Source of the DNA: an uncultured bacterium
GTDB lineage: Bacteria; Verrucomicrobiota; Lentisphaeria; Victivallales; UBA1829
Length of the DNA: 64,000 bases
NCBI GenBank assembly: GCA_902762495.1
Contig: CACWOL010000003.1
Coordinates: 1 to 64,000, forward strand
Direction of reading: 5' to 3'
The first letter of the stretch is position 1. Each line of letters begins with the position of its first letter. A model generated the notes under the pieces. It was not told the DNA's origin. It was given only the letters and a program-made list of their open reading frames with translations, and made no database searches. Below, piece after piece: positions 36,079 to 45,326 of this stretch. The position numbers and the translations under genes were made by a program.

Positions 36079-36372
36079 ATGGTCATGATCTGCCCCTACT
36101 GCGATACCGAGATCAACGAAAAGCAGATGGAAGCCGAAGACGGGTGCTGCCCGGAATGCGGCGCCGTCCTGACGCAGTCGAACATCCTCAGCGACACCGA
36201 CGACGAGGAGAACGACGGGTACGACGATTACGACGATGACGACGACGATTACTCCGCGTTCGGCGAGCGTTCCAGAGACTACGACGAGGAATTCGACGAA
36301 TTCGACGAATTCCTCGAGGAAGAGGAAAAACTCGAACGCAGCGAGGCGAAGAACCGCAACAAAAACAAATGA
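36079..36372 (+). CDS. Small zinc-ribbon protein with acidic tail
   Basis: 97 residues. Residues 1-31 form a zinc ribbon (CPYCD..CCPECG); the rest is highly acidic, with runs of Asp and Glu, and ends in Lys/Asn. No membrane helix. AAGGAGA lies eight bases before the ATG. The acidic tail may mimic nucleic acid or bind basic proteins; this is a guess. Its end overlaps tatD by 4 bp. Confidence 0.7.
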   Translation: MVMICPYCDTEINEKQMEAEDGCCPECGAVLTQSNILSDTDDEENDGYDDYDDDDDDYSAFGERSRDYDEEFDEFDEFLEEEEKLERSEAKNRNKNK

Positions 36373-37199
36373 AGCCGGAGTGGATGCCGCAGGATCTCGA
36401 ACTCTTTGACACCCATGCCCACCTTGGCGACGACGGATGCCCCGACGAAACGGAGTACTACCGGCGCGCGGAAGAGGCCGGGGTGCCGTGGATTCTGCTG
36501 TGCGGCTCGGATTTCGAGTCCAGCCGCTGCGCCGCGGAGTTCGCATCGCATTTTGACCGCGTGTTTTTCGCCGCCGGACTTCACCCGTTGGACGTGGTGA
36601 AGCATCCGTGCGAAACGGAGAAGTTCGAAGCGTTCGCCGCGGCTCCCCGGTTCGCCGCGGTCGGCGAGATCGGCCTGGACTACTACTACGAACGCGGCAC
36701 ACGCGAAAAACAGCTTGAGGTCTTCCGCTCGTTTCTGGAACTCGCGCTTCGTTTGGACCGGCCCGCGATCGTGCATACGCGCGACGTCGACGGCAGCACG
36801 CTGGCATACGACGATGCTTACACGCTCCTTGCCGATTTTGCACACGCAGGCGGACAATTCGTTCTCCACTCGTTCGCCGGAAGCATCGCCGATTTCGAAC
36901 GGTTCGAAGCGCTCGGCGCTTACTTCGGATGCGGCGGCATGGTGACGTTCAAGAAGGCGGACAACATCCGCGCGCTCGCCCTTCGTTACCCCGAAGACCG
37001 CATTCTGCTCGAAACCGATTCCCCGTATCTCGCGCCTGTTCCGTTCCGCGGCAAGGAGAACCACCCCGAGTTTCTCCCCTGGACCGCCCATTCCCTGGCG
37101 GCTCTGCGCGGCTGGAGTATGCAGAAGACCGTGAATCTGACGACATCCAACGCTAAACGTTTTTTCAGGATACCCCCCGAAAATGAAAAAAAACAATAA
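36369..37199 (+). CDS. tatD: TatD-family metal-dependent deoxyribonuclease
   Basis: Probable 3'-5' DNase or other phosphoesterase. 276 residues, TIM-barrel amidohydrolase relative with the metal ligands in DTHAHLGD (residues 14-21), GEIGLDYYY, IVHTRDVDG, LHSFAGS and ETDSPYLAP. Length fits TatD proteins. It overlaps the upstream zinc-ribbon gene (ATGA) and the downstream ubiA gene by 17 bp. Confidence 0.9.
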   Translation: MKPEWMPQDLELFDTHAHLGDDGCPDETEYYRRAEEAGVPWILLCGSDFESSRCAAEFASHFDRVFFAAGLHPLDVVKHPCETEKFEAFAAAPRFAAVGEIGLDYYYERGTREKQLEVFRSFLELALRLDRPAIVHTRDVDGSTLAYDDAYTLLADFAHAGGQFVLHSFAGSIADFERFEALGAYFGCGGMVTFKKADNIRALALRYPEDRILLETDSPYLAPVPFRGKENHPEFLPWTAHSLAALRGWSMQKTVNLTTSNAKRFFRIPPENEKKQ

Positions 37200-38127
37200 A
37201 CACGAAACGCTCCGCGGCTGGTTCCAGCTCGTCCGTCTCCCCCATCTCTTCACCGTCCCCGGCGACCCGCTGGTCGGATTCCTGATCGCGGGCGGCATGA
37301 TGCAGAACGCCGAAAAAGGCTTTTTCCCCATCGCGGCGGTCTGCTTCATCGCGTTCGCCATGTCGCTCTTCGGCATCATCACGAACGACCTGGCGGACAT
37401 CCAGATCGACTCGGCGCAGCATCCTGACCGGCCTCTGCCGTGCGGCGTGATCAGTCCGCGCGCGGCATCCTATGCGTCGCAGCTGTGCTTCCTGGCGGCG
37501 GTCGTGCCGGCGTTGTGCCTCGGCTGGCGCTTCACGTTCGTCACGCTCGTGGCCCTCATCAGTATCTATACGTACAATTTCTATGTCAAATACCGTCCGA
37601 AACGCATGTCCATGATGATGGCGGTCATGCGCGACCTGACGTTCGGACTGGGCATCCTGATCGTCCCCGATGTTTCCATCCGGCGGATTCTGCTGCTTGT
37701 CCTGTACGGCGTCGGGCTCTTCTTCTATTATTGCGGCATCAATGAGATCACGCGGTCCGAGACGCTTTCGAAGATTGTCCGGCCCGGAGGACGCACCATG
37801 CTGGCCGGAGCGTGCTGCTGCGCCATCGTGCCGCTGGTCTTCGTCATCAAGCTGCTGCGGGATTCGACCACGCTCCTGCCGATTGCCTTCGGCCTGCTGG
37901 CGATTCTGCTTTGCCTGGTGTATCTCCTGATCGCGCTGTGGGTGTATCAGGTCTCCCGGACCGGGGCCTCTCCCGCCCGCGTCCAGATGGCCGTGCATGT
38001 GTCGTTCCGCGCGGCCTTCCTGGTGCAGGCCGCAACGGCCGCGGCCTGCGGACTGGTCGTCCTGCCGGTAATTTTCCTGCTGTGCCTTGCCGCGTCCGCC
38101 TTCGCGGAAAAATACGCCTGTTCCTGA
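37183..38127 (+). CDS. UbiA-family prenyltransferase
   Basis: Membrane enzyme that attaches a prenyl chain to an aromatic or other acceptor. 314 residues with eight or nine predicted helices. The first Asp-rich motif is NDLADIQIDSAQHPDRPLPCG near residues 67-87, the typical NDxxDxxxD; the second is less clear, near VMRDLTFGLGILIVPD. Whether it serves quinone, heme or lipid synthesis cannot be told. No other quinone genes are close. Confidence 0.85.
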   Translation: MKKNNKHETLRGWFQLVRLPHLFTVPGDPLVGFLIAGGMMQNAEKGFFPIAAVCFIAFAMSLFGIITNDLADIQIDSAQHPDRPLPCGVISPRAASYASQLCFLAAVVPALCLGWRFTFVTLVALISIYTYNFYVKYRPKRMSMMMAVMRDLTFGLGILIVPDVSIRRILLLVLYGVGLFFYYCGINEITRSETLSKIVRPGGRTMLAGACCCAIVPLVFVIKLLRDSTTLLPIAFGLLAILLCLVYLLIALWVYQVSRTGASPARVQMAVHVSFRAAFLVQAATAAACGLVVLPVIFLLCLAASAFAEKYACS

Positions 38128-38134
38128 GTCGACG

Positions 38135-38482
38135 ATGGAAGACTGGTTCGACATGCGGGTCGATCCCGCGCAGATCGCGAAGGAACGCGCGAAGGCGCGC
38201 GAACTCCGCCGCACCAACTGGTGGCGGGCGCAGATTCAGAAAGGCGTGTGCCATTACTGCGGCGGGAAGTTTCCTCCGTCCGAACTGACCATGGACCACA
38301 TCGTGCCGCTCTCCCGCGGCGGCCGCAGCACGAAAGGCAACATCGTCCCCTGCTGCAAGGCGTGCAACAACGACAAGAAATACACCATGCCCGTCGACGA
38401 GATCCTCGCCGAACTCGACCGCGAGGACCGCGAACGCGAGGCCGCGCAGGGCAGGGCGGACGCGCCCGAAGCGGAAGACTGA
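38135..38482 (+). CDS. HNH endonuclease
   Basis: 115 residues with a complete HNH site: CHYCGGKFPPSELTMDHIVPLSRGG then NIVPCCKACNNDKK, which contains two CxxC zinc pairs and the His-Asn-His residues. A basic helix precedes it and an acidic tail follows. The start at 38135 is 7 bp after the ubiA stop. No phage genes are around it, so it is more likely a housekeeping repair or defence nuclease than part of a prophage. Confidence 0.88.
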   Translation: MEDWFDMRVDPAQIAKERAKARELRRTNWWRAQIQKGVCHYCGGKFPPSELTMDHIVPLSRGGRSTKGNIVPCCKACNNDKKYTMPVDEILAELDREDREREAAQGRADAPEAED

Positions 38483-38499
38483 TCTTTTCGGAGCGCGTC

Positions 38500-39486
38500 A
38501 TGGATTATTACTGGAACGAACGGACCGATCCGGCGTACAATTTGGCCCTTGAGGAGGTCATGACCGCGCAGGCTGACGCGCCGTTCGCGATGCTGTGGCG
38601 GAATCGTCCCGCCGTGATCATCGGACGCAACCAGAACGCCTGCCGCGAGTTCGATTCCGCATACGCCAAGGCACACGGCGTATCCGTTGTGCGGCGCATG
38701 ACGGGCGGCGGCGCGGTCTACCATGACCTCGGCAACCTCAATTACAGCATCTTCGCATTCGAGACGGCTGCGAACAAACGCTATATCGACTTCGCACCGT
38801 TCGCCGAACCCGTTCTGACCGCCCTGCGTGCGCTGGGCGTGGCGGCGGAGTTCTCCGGGCGCAACGACATCCTCGTGAACGGACGCAAGGTCTCCGGCAG
38901 TGCGAAGTGCGTTCATAACGGACGTATTTTATTCCACGGCACACTCCTGTTCGACGTCGACTTCGAGGCGATGGCGGCGGTCCTGACGCCTCCGCGGACG
39001 AAGATCGAAGCGAAGGGTGTGGCGTCCATCCGGGCGCGCGTAGCCAATCTGAACGAGTTTCTGCCCTGCTTGGACCGCGACACCTTCCGGCTGGCGATGG
39101 AACGCGAGCTGCTCCGTCAGTTCGGATTGAAAGAACCGCTCCCAATCCGCGACAACTGGGTGCGCGAGGCGGAACGCACCGCCGACGAGCGTTACCGGTC
39201 CTGGGAATGGAATTTCGGCGAATCCCCGGACTTTACGTTCGAGCGCACGCGGCGGTTCCCGTGCGGGACCGTGACCGTGCATCTGGACGTGCACGCAGGC
39301 ATGATCCGCCGTGCGGCGTTCCGCGGCGATTTCTTCGGGACGGCTCCGTCCGATGAACTTGCCGCCAGGCTGACCGGCTGTCCGCACCACGCCGATGCCA
39401 TCCGTGCGGCGCTGTCCGGCATTGACGTCGGACGTTTTATTGCCGGTCTTGAGCTTGACCCGCTGGCAGAGCTTCTGACGCCGTAA
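38500..39486 (+). CDS. lplA: Lipoate--protein ligase A
   Basis: Activates free lipoate with ATP and attaches it to lipoyl domains such as GcvH or 2-oxoacid dehydrogenase E2. 328 residues, close to E. coli LplA, so the C-terminal accessory domain is present. The signature RRMTGGGAVYHD is at 65-76, followed by GNLNYS; the substrate lysine lies in SGSAKCVHNGRILFHGTLLF. The start at 38500 follows GGAG by six bases. With PFOR as the pyruvate enzyme, the likely client is the glycine cleavage system, though none is in the window. Confidence 0.93.
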   Translation: MDYYWNERTDPAYNLALEEVMTAQADAPFAMLWRNRPAVIIGRNQNACREFDSAYAKAHGVSVVRRMTGGGAVYHDLGNLNYSIFAFETAANKRYIDFAPFAEPVLTALRALGVAAEFSGRNDILVNGRKVSGSAKCVHNGRILFHGTLLFDVDFEAMAAVLTPPRTKIEAKGVASIRARVANLNEFLPCLDRDTFRLAMERELLRQFGLKEPLPIRDNWVREAERTADERYRSWEWNFGESPDFTFERTRRFPCGTVTVHLDVHAGMIRRAAFRGDFFGTAPSDELAARLTGCPHHADAIRAALSGIDVGRFIAGLELDPLAELLTP

Positions 39487-39594
39487 CGCACAGTTCCGGC
39501 CGCGTCTCTTTTCGTTCCCGTATTTCCTTTGTCTCTACAACTTATGCCAAGGCCTGTTTTTGCCGTTATTTTGATATTCCATAATAAATTCGAC

Positions 39595-39647
39595 TTGAAA
39601 AATTGATTAGCATGTGATATATTAATAGACTATTATCTTCAAGATAA
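39595..39647 (+). promoter_or_regulatory. RND operon promoter with two overlapping palindromes (likely MarR operator)
   Basis: TTGAAA (39595-39600), 17 bp, TATATT (39618-39623). Directly downstream are two perfect palindromes: TAATAG-A-CTATTA (39623-39635) and TTATCTT-C-AAGATAA (39633-39647). They overlap by 3 bp and cover the expected transcription start. The second resembles the TATCTTG-type half-sites bound by some MarR regulators, and a marR gene ends this operon. Confidence 0.75.
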
Positions 39648-39671
39648 AACAGAACCGGAGGTTCCATTATA

Positions 39672-40775
39672 ATGAATAAAAAGTCCGTTTTGAGCTTGAC
39701 TGCGGCCGCATTTGCCGCTCTCTCCGTCCCCATGTTCGCCCAAATGCCCGGCGCCATGAAACAGGTCGTCGGTGTCGCCGAGGTCGAGGAAGTCGCAAAC
39801 GTCCAAAGCCGCCGTTACACCGGGCAGGTGGTCGCGCAGGCAGAAGTGAACGTGATGTCGCGCGTATCCGGCGAGATTCTGAAGCTTGGCTTCAACGACG
39901 GCGACTATGTGAAGAAGGGGCAGATGCTGTACACGATTGAGAAGACGCCTTACGAGGCCGCAGTGAAGCAGGCCGAAGCCACGATCGCGGAATGCAAGGC
40001 GAGACTGGAATACGCGCAGAGCACCTACGACCGCAACCAGATGCTCTACGAAGTGAACGCCACCAGCAAGGACACCATGGAGAATACGAAGTCCGCACTG
40101 GATGCCATGCGCGCCGAACTCGCCGCCGCCGAAGCGGGGCTGGTTACGGCGAAGTACAATCTGGACCACACCACGATCACCGCCGCCATCGACGGCCTGG
40201 TCGGCGTAACGAATTTTACAGAAGGGAACTACATCACGCCTTCCTCCGGCACGATGCTCACGATCATTCAGATGCAGCCCATCCGCGTGCGTTTCGCCAT
40301 GAGCACGAGTGATTTCCTGTCCGGCTACGGCAACCTCGCCGCGCTGAAGTCCGAAGGACAGGTCTCCCTGAAACTTGCCGACGGTTCGGAATACGCCGAC
40401 GGCGGCAAGGTCGAGTTCCTGAACAACGAGGCGAACGTGAAGACGGACGCCGTCCAGGTGTACGCATCGTTCCCGAACGCCGACCTGAAGCTGATCCCCG
40501 GTAGCACGGTCACGGTGACGCTGTCGAAGAAGTCCGCGGAAAAGATGCCCGCGGTCCCGCCGTCCGCCGTGATGCATGACGCGAAAAATTCCTTCGTGTA
40601 CATCCTGGGCGAAGGCAACAAGATCGAACGCCGCATGGTGGAACTGGGCGACATGACGAAGACGCACCAGCTGATCAAGTCCGGCCTGAAGACCGGCGAA
40701 AAGGTCGTGTACCTTGGTACGCACAAAGTGATGCCCGGCGACGAAGTCATCCCCGCGACCGAAGAGAAAAAGTGA
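39672..40775 (+). CDS. RND efflux periplasmic adaptor (membrane fusion protein)
   Basis: Links the inner-membrane RND pump to an outer-membrane channel. 367 residues. An N-terminal signal peptide (KKSVLSLTAAAFAALSVPMFAQ) has no lipobox, so the adaptor is not a lipoprotein. Then come the lipoyl-like half motif (GEILKLGFNDGDYVKKGQMLY), a helical hairpin at about 95-160, the second half motif (LDHTTITAAIDGLVG) and beta-barrel and membrane-proximal domains. Its ribosome site GGAGG lies in a tiny inverted repeat, GAACC-GGA-GGTTC (39652-39664). The RND pump follows after 18 bp. Confidence 0.93.
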   Translation: MNKKSVLSLTAAAFAALSVPMFAQMPGAMKQVVGVAEVEEVANVQSRRYTGQVVAQAEVNVMSRVSGEILKLGFNDGDYVKKGQMLYTIEKTPYEAAVKQAEATIAECKARLEYAQSTYDRNQMLYEVNATSKDTMENTKSALDAMRAELAAAEAGLVTAKYNLDHTTITAAIDGLVGVTNFTEGNYITPSSGTMLTIIQMQPIRVRFAMSTSDFLSGYGNLAALKSEGQVSLKLADGSEYADGGKVEFLNNEANVKTDAVQVYASFPNADLKLIPGSTVTVTLSKKSAEKMPAVPPSAVMHDAKNSFVYILGEGNKIERRMVELGDMTKTHQLIKSGLKTGEKVVYLGTHKVMPGDEVIPATEEKK

Positions 40776-40793
40776 TTACGGGGGCGGCATAAG

Positions 40794-43700
40794 ATGTTTT
40801 CCAAGATATTCATTGACCGGCCGCGTCTCGCGATCGTCATCAGTCTGATCATGGTCCTGGCGGGCGTGATCAGCATTACCAAACTCCCCATTGCCGAATA
40901 CCCCGAGATTGCGCCGCCGTCCCTCTACGTGTCGGCCATGTATCCCGGCGCCAGCGGCGAAGTGATCGCGCAAACCGTTGCCATGCCGATCGAAGACCAG
41001 ATCAACGGCGTGGACGACCTGCTGTATTTCTCCTCGACATGCAGCAACGCCGGTTCCTATTCGTGTACTGTGACGTTCAAGAGCGGCACGGACACCGACA
41101 TCGCCATGGTCAACCTGCAGAACGCCATCAAGCGCGCCGAACCGCAGCTGCCGACCGACGTGACGAAGCTCGGCATCACCGTCGAGAAGCGCGGCAACGA
41201 CATCCTCGCCGTGTACGCCTTCACCACGGACGAATCGACGCTGAACATGATGGAGCTGAACAACTACATCAACGTGAACGTGAAGGACGCCATCACGCGT
41301 CTGGACGGCGTGTCGTCCGCCGAAGTGATGTCGCTGGAGGAATACTCCATGCGCATCTGGCTGGACCCGCTCCGCATGGCCGGTCTCGGCATCTCCACCA
41401 CGGACATCGCCAATGCGGTGCAGTCGCAGAACATCCAGGCCGCCGCGGGCAGCATCGGCACGGAGAAGAGCAACAGCTACATGTCGTACAAGCTGAACGT
41501 GAAGGGCCGCCTCGTGACCGCCGAGGAGTTCGGGAACATCGTCCTGCGCCATGATTCGGACGGCAGTATCGTGCGCCTCAGCGACGTGGCGAGGGTCGAA
41601 GTCGGCTCCAGTTCCTACGCCGGACGAAGCGTGTTCAACGGCCATCCCTGCGTGGCTCTGCTCGTGAACCGCACGCCTGAAGCGAACGCCATGGGCACGG
41701 TCGGCCGCGTGAACGCCGAGCTGGAGCATTGGAAGAAGCTTTTCCCGAAGGGCGTGAGCGTGGTCAGCGCCTATGACCCGACCGAGTTCATCGAAGTGTC
41801 GATGAAAGAGATCGTGACGACCATCCTGCTGGCTCTCGGTCTGGTCGTGCTCATCACCTGGATCTTCCTTCAGGACTGGCGCGCCACCCTGATCCCGTCC
41901 GTCGCGATTCCCGTTGCCCTGATCGGTACGATGACGTTCCTGTACGCCCTCGGCTACAGCATCAACGTCCTGACGATGTTCGGCCTGATCCTGGTCGTCG
42001 GCTCGCTCTGCGACGACGCCATCGTGGTGGTCGAGAACTGCCAGGGGCTGATGGAACGCGAGGGCATCGGCCCGAAGGCAGCCGCCGAGAAGACCATGCG
42101 CCAGATCACCGGCGCCATCATCTCCACCACGCTCGTGACCGTGTCCTGCTATGTGCCGCTGGCGTTCTACGGCGGCATGGTCGGCGTGATCTACGTCCAG
42201 TTCGCCGTTACCATGTGCATCTCGCTGTGCCTCTCCACGACCATCGCCATGACGCTCAGCCCGGCGCTCTGCGCCCTGCTGCTGCGCCGCCCGGATCACC
42301 ATGTGCCGCTGCTGTTCCGCCCGTTCAACGCCGTGCTGGACTTCAGCCGCAAGATCTACCTGTTCTTCACCGGCTTCCTCGTGCGCTGGTCGCCCCTGGC
42401 CGTGATCCTCTTCGCCGGCGTGGTATTCGCCGTCTACTGGATGTTCATGCACACACTGAGTTCGTTCCTCCCGGAGGAGGACAAAGGCGTGCTCTTCTGC
42501 AACGTGGAACTGCCGAGCGGCGCGTCCGTCGAACGTACGGACGCCGTTCTGCGCGACATCCGCGAGAAGCTCTCCGACGTGAAGGGCATCCGTTCGATCC
42601 TGGACGTGTCCGGCTTCAGCATGATGTCCGGTACCGGCGAAAGCGTCGGCATCGCGATCGTGGCGCTGGACCACTGGGACAAGCGCAAGACGCCGGAACT
42701 CCAGCTTGGCGCGCTCCAGGCTGAGATTCAGGGCCGTCTGGCGTCCATCCCGGACGCCCGCATCACGGTGTTCTCCCCGCCCGCCATCATGGGCTTGGGC
42801 ATGGTCAACGGCGTGAGCGCGCAGGTGTGCGGCATCGGCGACGTCGACCCGATCGAGCTGTCGGACGTGATGAAGGGATACACCCGCGAGCTGATGGGCC
42901 ATCGCGACATGATCGCGGTCGCCATGACGCCCTACAACGCCGACACGCCGCAGCTGTATCTGGACATCGATTTCGACAAGGCGCATATCCTCGGCGTCTC
43001 CCCGCTCAGCATTTACAACACCCTCCAGAGCAAGCTCGCCTCTCTCTATATCAACGACTTTACCATGGTCAGCCGCAACTTCAAGGTGAAGATGCAGGCG
43101 TCCGCCGACTATCGCTCCACCCTCGACGACATCCGCGAGATCCAGGTGGTCAACGACGTCGGCGAAATGGTCCCGCTGACCTCGTTCGGCGAACTGAAGT
43201 ACACCGTCGGCCCGCGCCAGATATCCCGTTTCAACAAGATGACCAGCGCCGAACTGACCGTGAACGGTCTGCCCGGATCGAGTTCGCGCCTCATTATGGA
43301 CGCGATGGAGAATGCGAACCTGCCGGAGCAGTACCACCTCGAATGGACCGCGCTGAGCTATCAGGAACGCCAGAACGAAGGCCAGATCGTCTACCTCATG
43401 GCGCTCGCCCTGATGTTCGCCTACCTCTTCCTCGTCGCCCAGTACGAAAGCTGGACGATTCCCATCCCCGTGATGCTGACCGTCTCGTTCGCCGTCTGCG
43501 GCGCGCTGATCGGCCTGAAGATCGCGAAGCTCGACCTCAGCATCTACGCCCAGCTCGGCATGGTCATGCTGATCGGCCTTTCCGCCAAGAACGCCATCCT
43601 CATGGTCGAATTCGCCAAGCAGGAGCGCGAACACGGCAAGAGCATCGTGGAATCCGCCCTGAGCGGCGCAAGCCTCCGTTACCGTGCCGTGCTGATGACC

Positions 43701-43910
43701 GCCTGGAGCTTCGTCTTCGGCGTGTTCCCGCTGGTCGTGGCGACGGGCGCAGGGGCCGGCAGCCGCCGCGCCATCGGCATCACCACGTTCTCCGGCATGA
43801 TCATGGCCACCCTGATCGGCATTATGTTCACCCCGGCCCTGTACGCGTTCTTCCAGCGCGTCCGCGAGACCGGCAAACGGATTTTACACCTCGGCCGTCC
43901 GAGAGACTAA
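40794..43910 (+). CDS. RND multidrug efflux pump, AcrB/HAE1 family
   Basis: Proton-driven exporter of hydrophobic compounds. 1,038 residues, twelve helices and two large periplasmic loops. The N-terminus FSKIFIDRPRLAIVIS and TKLPIAEYPEIAPPS are classic. The proton relay is intact: the Asp-Asp pair in GSLCDDAIVVVEN on helix 4 and the Lys in GLSAKNAILMVEFA on helix 10. No TolC-like channel gene follows, so the pump must use one encoded elsewhere. Confidence 0.96.
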   Translation: MFSKIFIDRPRLAIVISLIMVLAGVISITKLPIAEYPEIAPPSLYVSAMYPGASGEVIAQTVAMPIEDQINGVDDLLYFSSTCSNAGSYSCTVTFKSGTDTDIAMVNLQNAIKRAEPQLPTDVTKLGITVEKRGNDILAVYAFTTDESTLNMMELNNYINVNVKDAITRLDGVSSAEVMSLEEYSMRIWLDPLRMAGLGISTTDIANAVQSQNIQAAAGSIGTEKSNSYMSYKLNVKGRLVTAEEFGNIVLRHDSDGSIVRLSDVARVEVGSSSYAGRSVFNGHPCVALLVNRTPEANAMGTVGRVNAELEHWKKLFPKGVSVVSAYDPTEFIEVSMKEIVTTILLALGLVVLITWIFLQDWRATLIPSVAIPVALIGTMTFLYALGYSINVLTMFGLILVVGSLCDDAIVVVENCQGLMEREGIGPKAAAEKTMRQITGAIISTTLVTVSCYVPLAFYGGMVGVIYVQFAVTMCISLCLSTTIAMTLSPALCALLLRRPDHHVPLLFRPFNAVLDFSRKIYLFFTGFLVRWSPLAVILFAGVVFAVYWMFMHTLSSFLPEEDKGVLFCNVELPSGASVERTDAVLRDIREKLSDVKGIRSILDVSGFSMMSGTGESVGIAIVALDHWDKRKTPELQLGALQAEIQGRLASIPDARITVFSPPAIMGLGMVNGVSAQVCGIGDVDPIELSDVMKGYTRELMGHRDMIAVAMTPYNADTPQLYLDIDFDKAHILGVSPLSIYNTLQSKLASLYINDFTMVSRNFKVKMQASADYRSTLDDIREIQVVNDVGEMVPLTSFGELKYTVGPRQISRFNKMTSAELTVNGLPGSSSRLIMDAMENANLPEQYHLEWTALSYQERQNEGQIVYLMALALMFAYLFLVAQYESWTIPIPVMLTVSFAVCGALIGLKIAKLDLSIYAQLGMVMLIGLSAKNAILMVEFAKQEREHGKSIVESALSGASLRYRAVLMTAWSFVFGVFPLVVATGAGAGSRRAIGITTFSGMIMATLIGIMFTPALYAFFQRVRETGKRILHLGRPRD

Positions 43911-43920
43911 GGAGCCTGAT

Positions 43921-44421
43921 ATGAGCAAGAAAGACCCCAACGAATCGAACCTTCTGTTTCCCGTGCCGGATTCCGGCGACGTCGCGTCCGACGTGTGGCG
44001 CCTCATCATCCGCAGCAACGCCAAGATGCTGAACCTGCTTCTGCAGGAATGCCCGGAGATCGCTCCGGGCCAGAAGATCACCTTCTCCCGTATCCGCGTC
44101 CTGACCTACCTCGCGCAGGCGCAGGGCGAACAGGTGAGCATCCGCGACCTCGCCGAGGAGCTCGGCGTGACCTCCGGCGGCGTCTCTCAGATGGTCGACA
44201 GCCTGGTGAAGAGCGACATGGTCTGCCGGACCTCGTCGAAGGACGACCGCCGCGTCGTCTACCTCTCGATCTCGGATTCCGCGAAGAAGAGCCTCGACGT
44301 GCTGTCCAAATATCTGCACGATCGCGTGGCGAAGGCGATGGCGAAAATCCCGGACCAGGACCGCGAGATCATGGCGCGTTCCCTCCGCACTCTTCTGACC
44401 GCTTTCTACGAGGCCGACTGA
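43921..44421 (+). CDS. MarR-family transcriptional regulator
   Basis: Likely repressor of the pump operon that it ends. 166 residues: N-terminal dimer helix, winged helix-turn-helix (VSIRDLAEELGVTSGGVSQMVDSLVKSDMVCRTSS then KDDRRVVYLSIS, the wing) and C-terminal dimer helices. AAGGAGCC lies just before the ATG, 10 bp after the pump gene. Having the repressor last in the operon gives negative feedback through the palindromes at 39623-39647. Confidence 0.92.
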   Translation: MSKKDPNESNLLFPVPDSGDVASDVWRLIIRSNAKMLNLLLQECPEIAPGQKITFSRIRVLTYLAQAQGEQVSIRDLAEELGVTSGGVSQMVDSLVKSDMVCRTSSKDDRRVVYLSISDSAKKSLDVLSKYLHDRVAKAMAKIPDQDREIMARSLRTLLTAFYEAD

Positions 44422-44448
44422 GCACACCATTCCGAAACAGAAAACGAA

Positions 44449-44487
44449 GCCCTCCGTTGCCGGTCAAACGGCCCGGAGGGCATTTTC
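44449..44487 (+). terminator. Rho-independent terminator of the RND operon
   Basis: GCCCTCCG (44449-44456) pairs with CGGAGGGC (44474-44481), with an inner GCCG/CGGC, then ATTTTC. Confidence 0.9.
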
Positions 44488-44720
44488 ATTCTTTGCGCTT
44501 ATCTTATTTCCGTTCTTTTGTGGTTTTCCTTAGGCTGGGCAGAGTTCGAACTGGAAGCTCCAACCTGAGGGCTCCTTGTACAATAAAACATTTACAAAAA
44601 AACAAGGACAGATTCTCGCTAACTTCGGTTTCGCCCTTGAAGTATACGGCGAAATCATCCTTGGCTTCCTCAATGGTGTAGCTTAGATAATCCTAAATGA
44701 ATGAAATGAAACCAGGTTAT
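44488..44720. other. AT-rich stretch without an identifiable gene
   Basis: Clearly lower in GC than the flanking genes. Open frames exist on both strands but none has a ribosome site, family signature or typical codon use. It contains the palindrome GTTCGAAC near 44549. I see no RNA gene. Confidence 0.5.
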
Positions 44721-45107
44721 CTATAGGTGTAGTATCTCCTCCTGTCCGGATGTCCACACCTTATTTAAGTGCATAAGAATCAAAATATTTCGGCACATTA
44801 CATGTGCCGGAGTTGATATTTCAGAAAAAGATAATTGAGACACTTCAATTCGAACGCATAGATTGTTTTCGCCGTTAATGGGAATCATAATAGTTATGTT
44901 CGATGTCTCAATCATCGAATACTGCCGGTCTATCATCAGTTCCCGCGCCTTTATATCTCCTGGTTCGGGAGCATAGAACTCGATATTGATGCTCATACCG
45001 CCGCCGCCCATGCCGCCGCCCATCGGAGGCATCCCCATACCACCGGCAGGAGCGCCGCCGGGGGCACCGCCACCAAAGCCGGGGAAGCCGCCCATGCCGC
45101 CGCCCAT
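44721..45107 (-). CDS. Gly/Met-rich ORF of unknown origin, possibly a fragment
   Basis: About 128 residues if translation starts at 45107. The first 38 are Gly/Met/Pro-rich (GGFPGFGGGAPGG and similar), then comes FYAPEPGDIKARELMIDRQYSMIE with an ordinary protein-like composition. Codon use is much more AT-rich than in the neighbours. It is joined in another frame to the broken rhamnulokinase start, so it lacks a promoter or ribosome site of its own. It may be a transferred remnant and not a working gene. Confidence 0.3.
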   Translation of the reverse strand: MGGGMGGFPGFGGGAPGGAPAGGMGMPPMGGGMGGGGMSINIEFYAPEPGDIKARELMIDRQYSMIETSNITIMIPINGENNLCVRIEVSQLSFSEISTPAHVMCRNILILMHLNKVWTSGQEEILHL

Positions 45108-45112
45108 CGGGG

Positions 45113-45211
45113 GCCGAGCCTGCCGTCGCGCACGGATCCGAGGATGGCGCGTCCGCTGCTCGCACCGAGGTCGAACGCCAGATAGTGTCTGTCCTGCTTC
45201 ATGCCCGGCAT
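45113..45211 (-). pseudogene. rhaB: 5' fragment of a rhamnulokinase gene
   Basis: Translation from 45211 (or the Met at 45202) gives MKQDRHYLAFDLGASSGRAI followed by LGSVRDGRL. This is the FGGY-kinase N-terminus with the DLGASSGR phosphate-binding loop, as in rhamnulokinases. After about 33 codons the sequence switches abruptly to unrelated Gly-rich DNA, so about 90% of the gene is missing. A GAAAGG ribosome site is still present upstream. Confidence 0.75.
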
Positions 45212-45326
45212 CCTTTCGCCGTTCGGGGTTGCGCACGTTTCGAGGCGTGTTTAACGGATGCCGAAGAACTCCGCCGGAACTGTCGTTGATATGATGTCGA
45301 AAACTGTCGAAAAAAGGGCAAAAAAA

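Noticed and set aside
40776-43634. 952-residue minus-strand open frame over the RND pump
   Set aside because: Shadow frame rich in His/Asp/Arg; the pump on the plus strand is complete.
44986-45294. Proline-rich plus-strand frame (PPPPMPPP..)
   Set aside because: Complement of the Gly/Met-rich minus-strand ORF and of the rhaB fragment.
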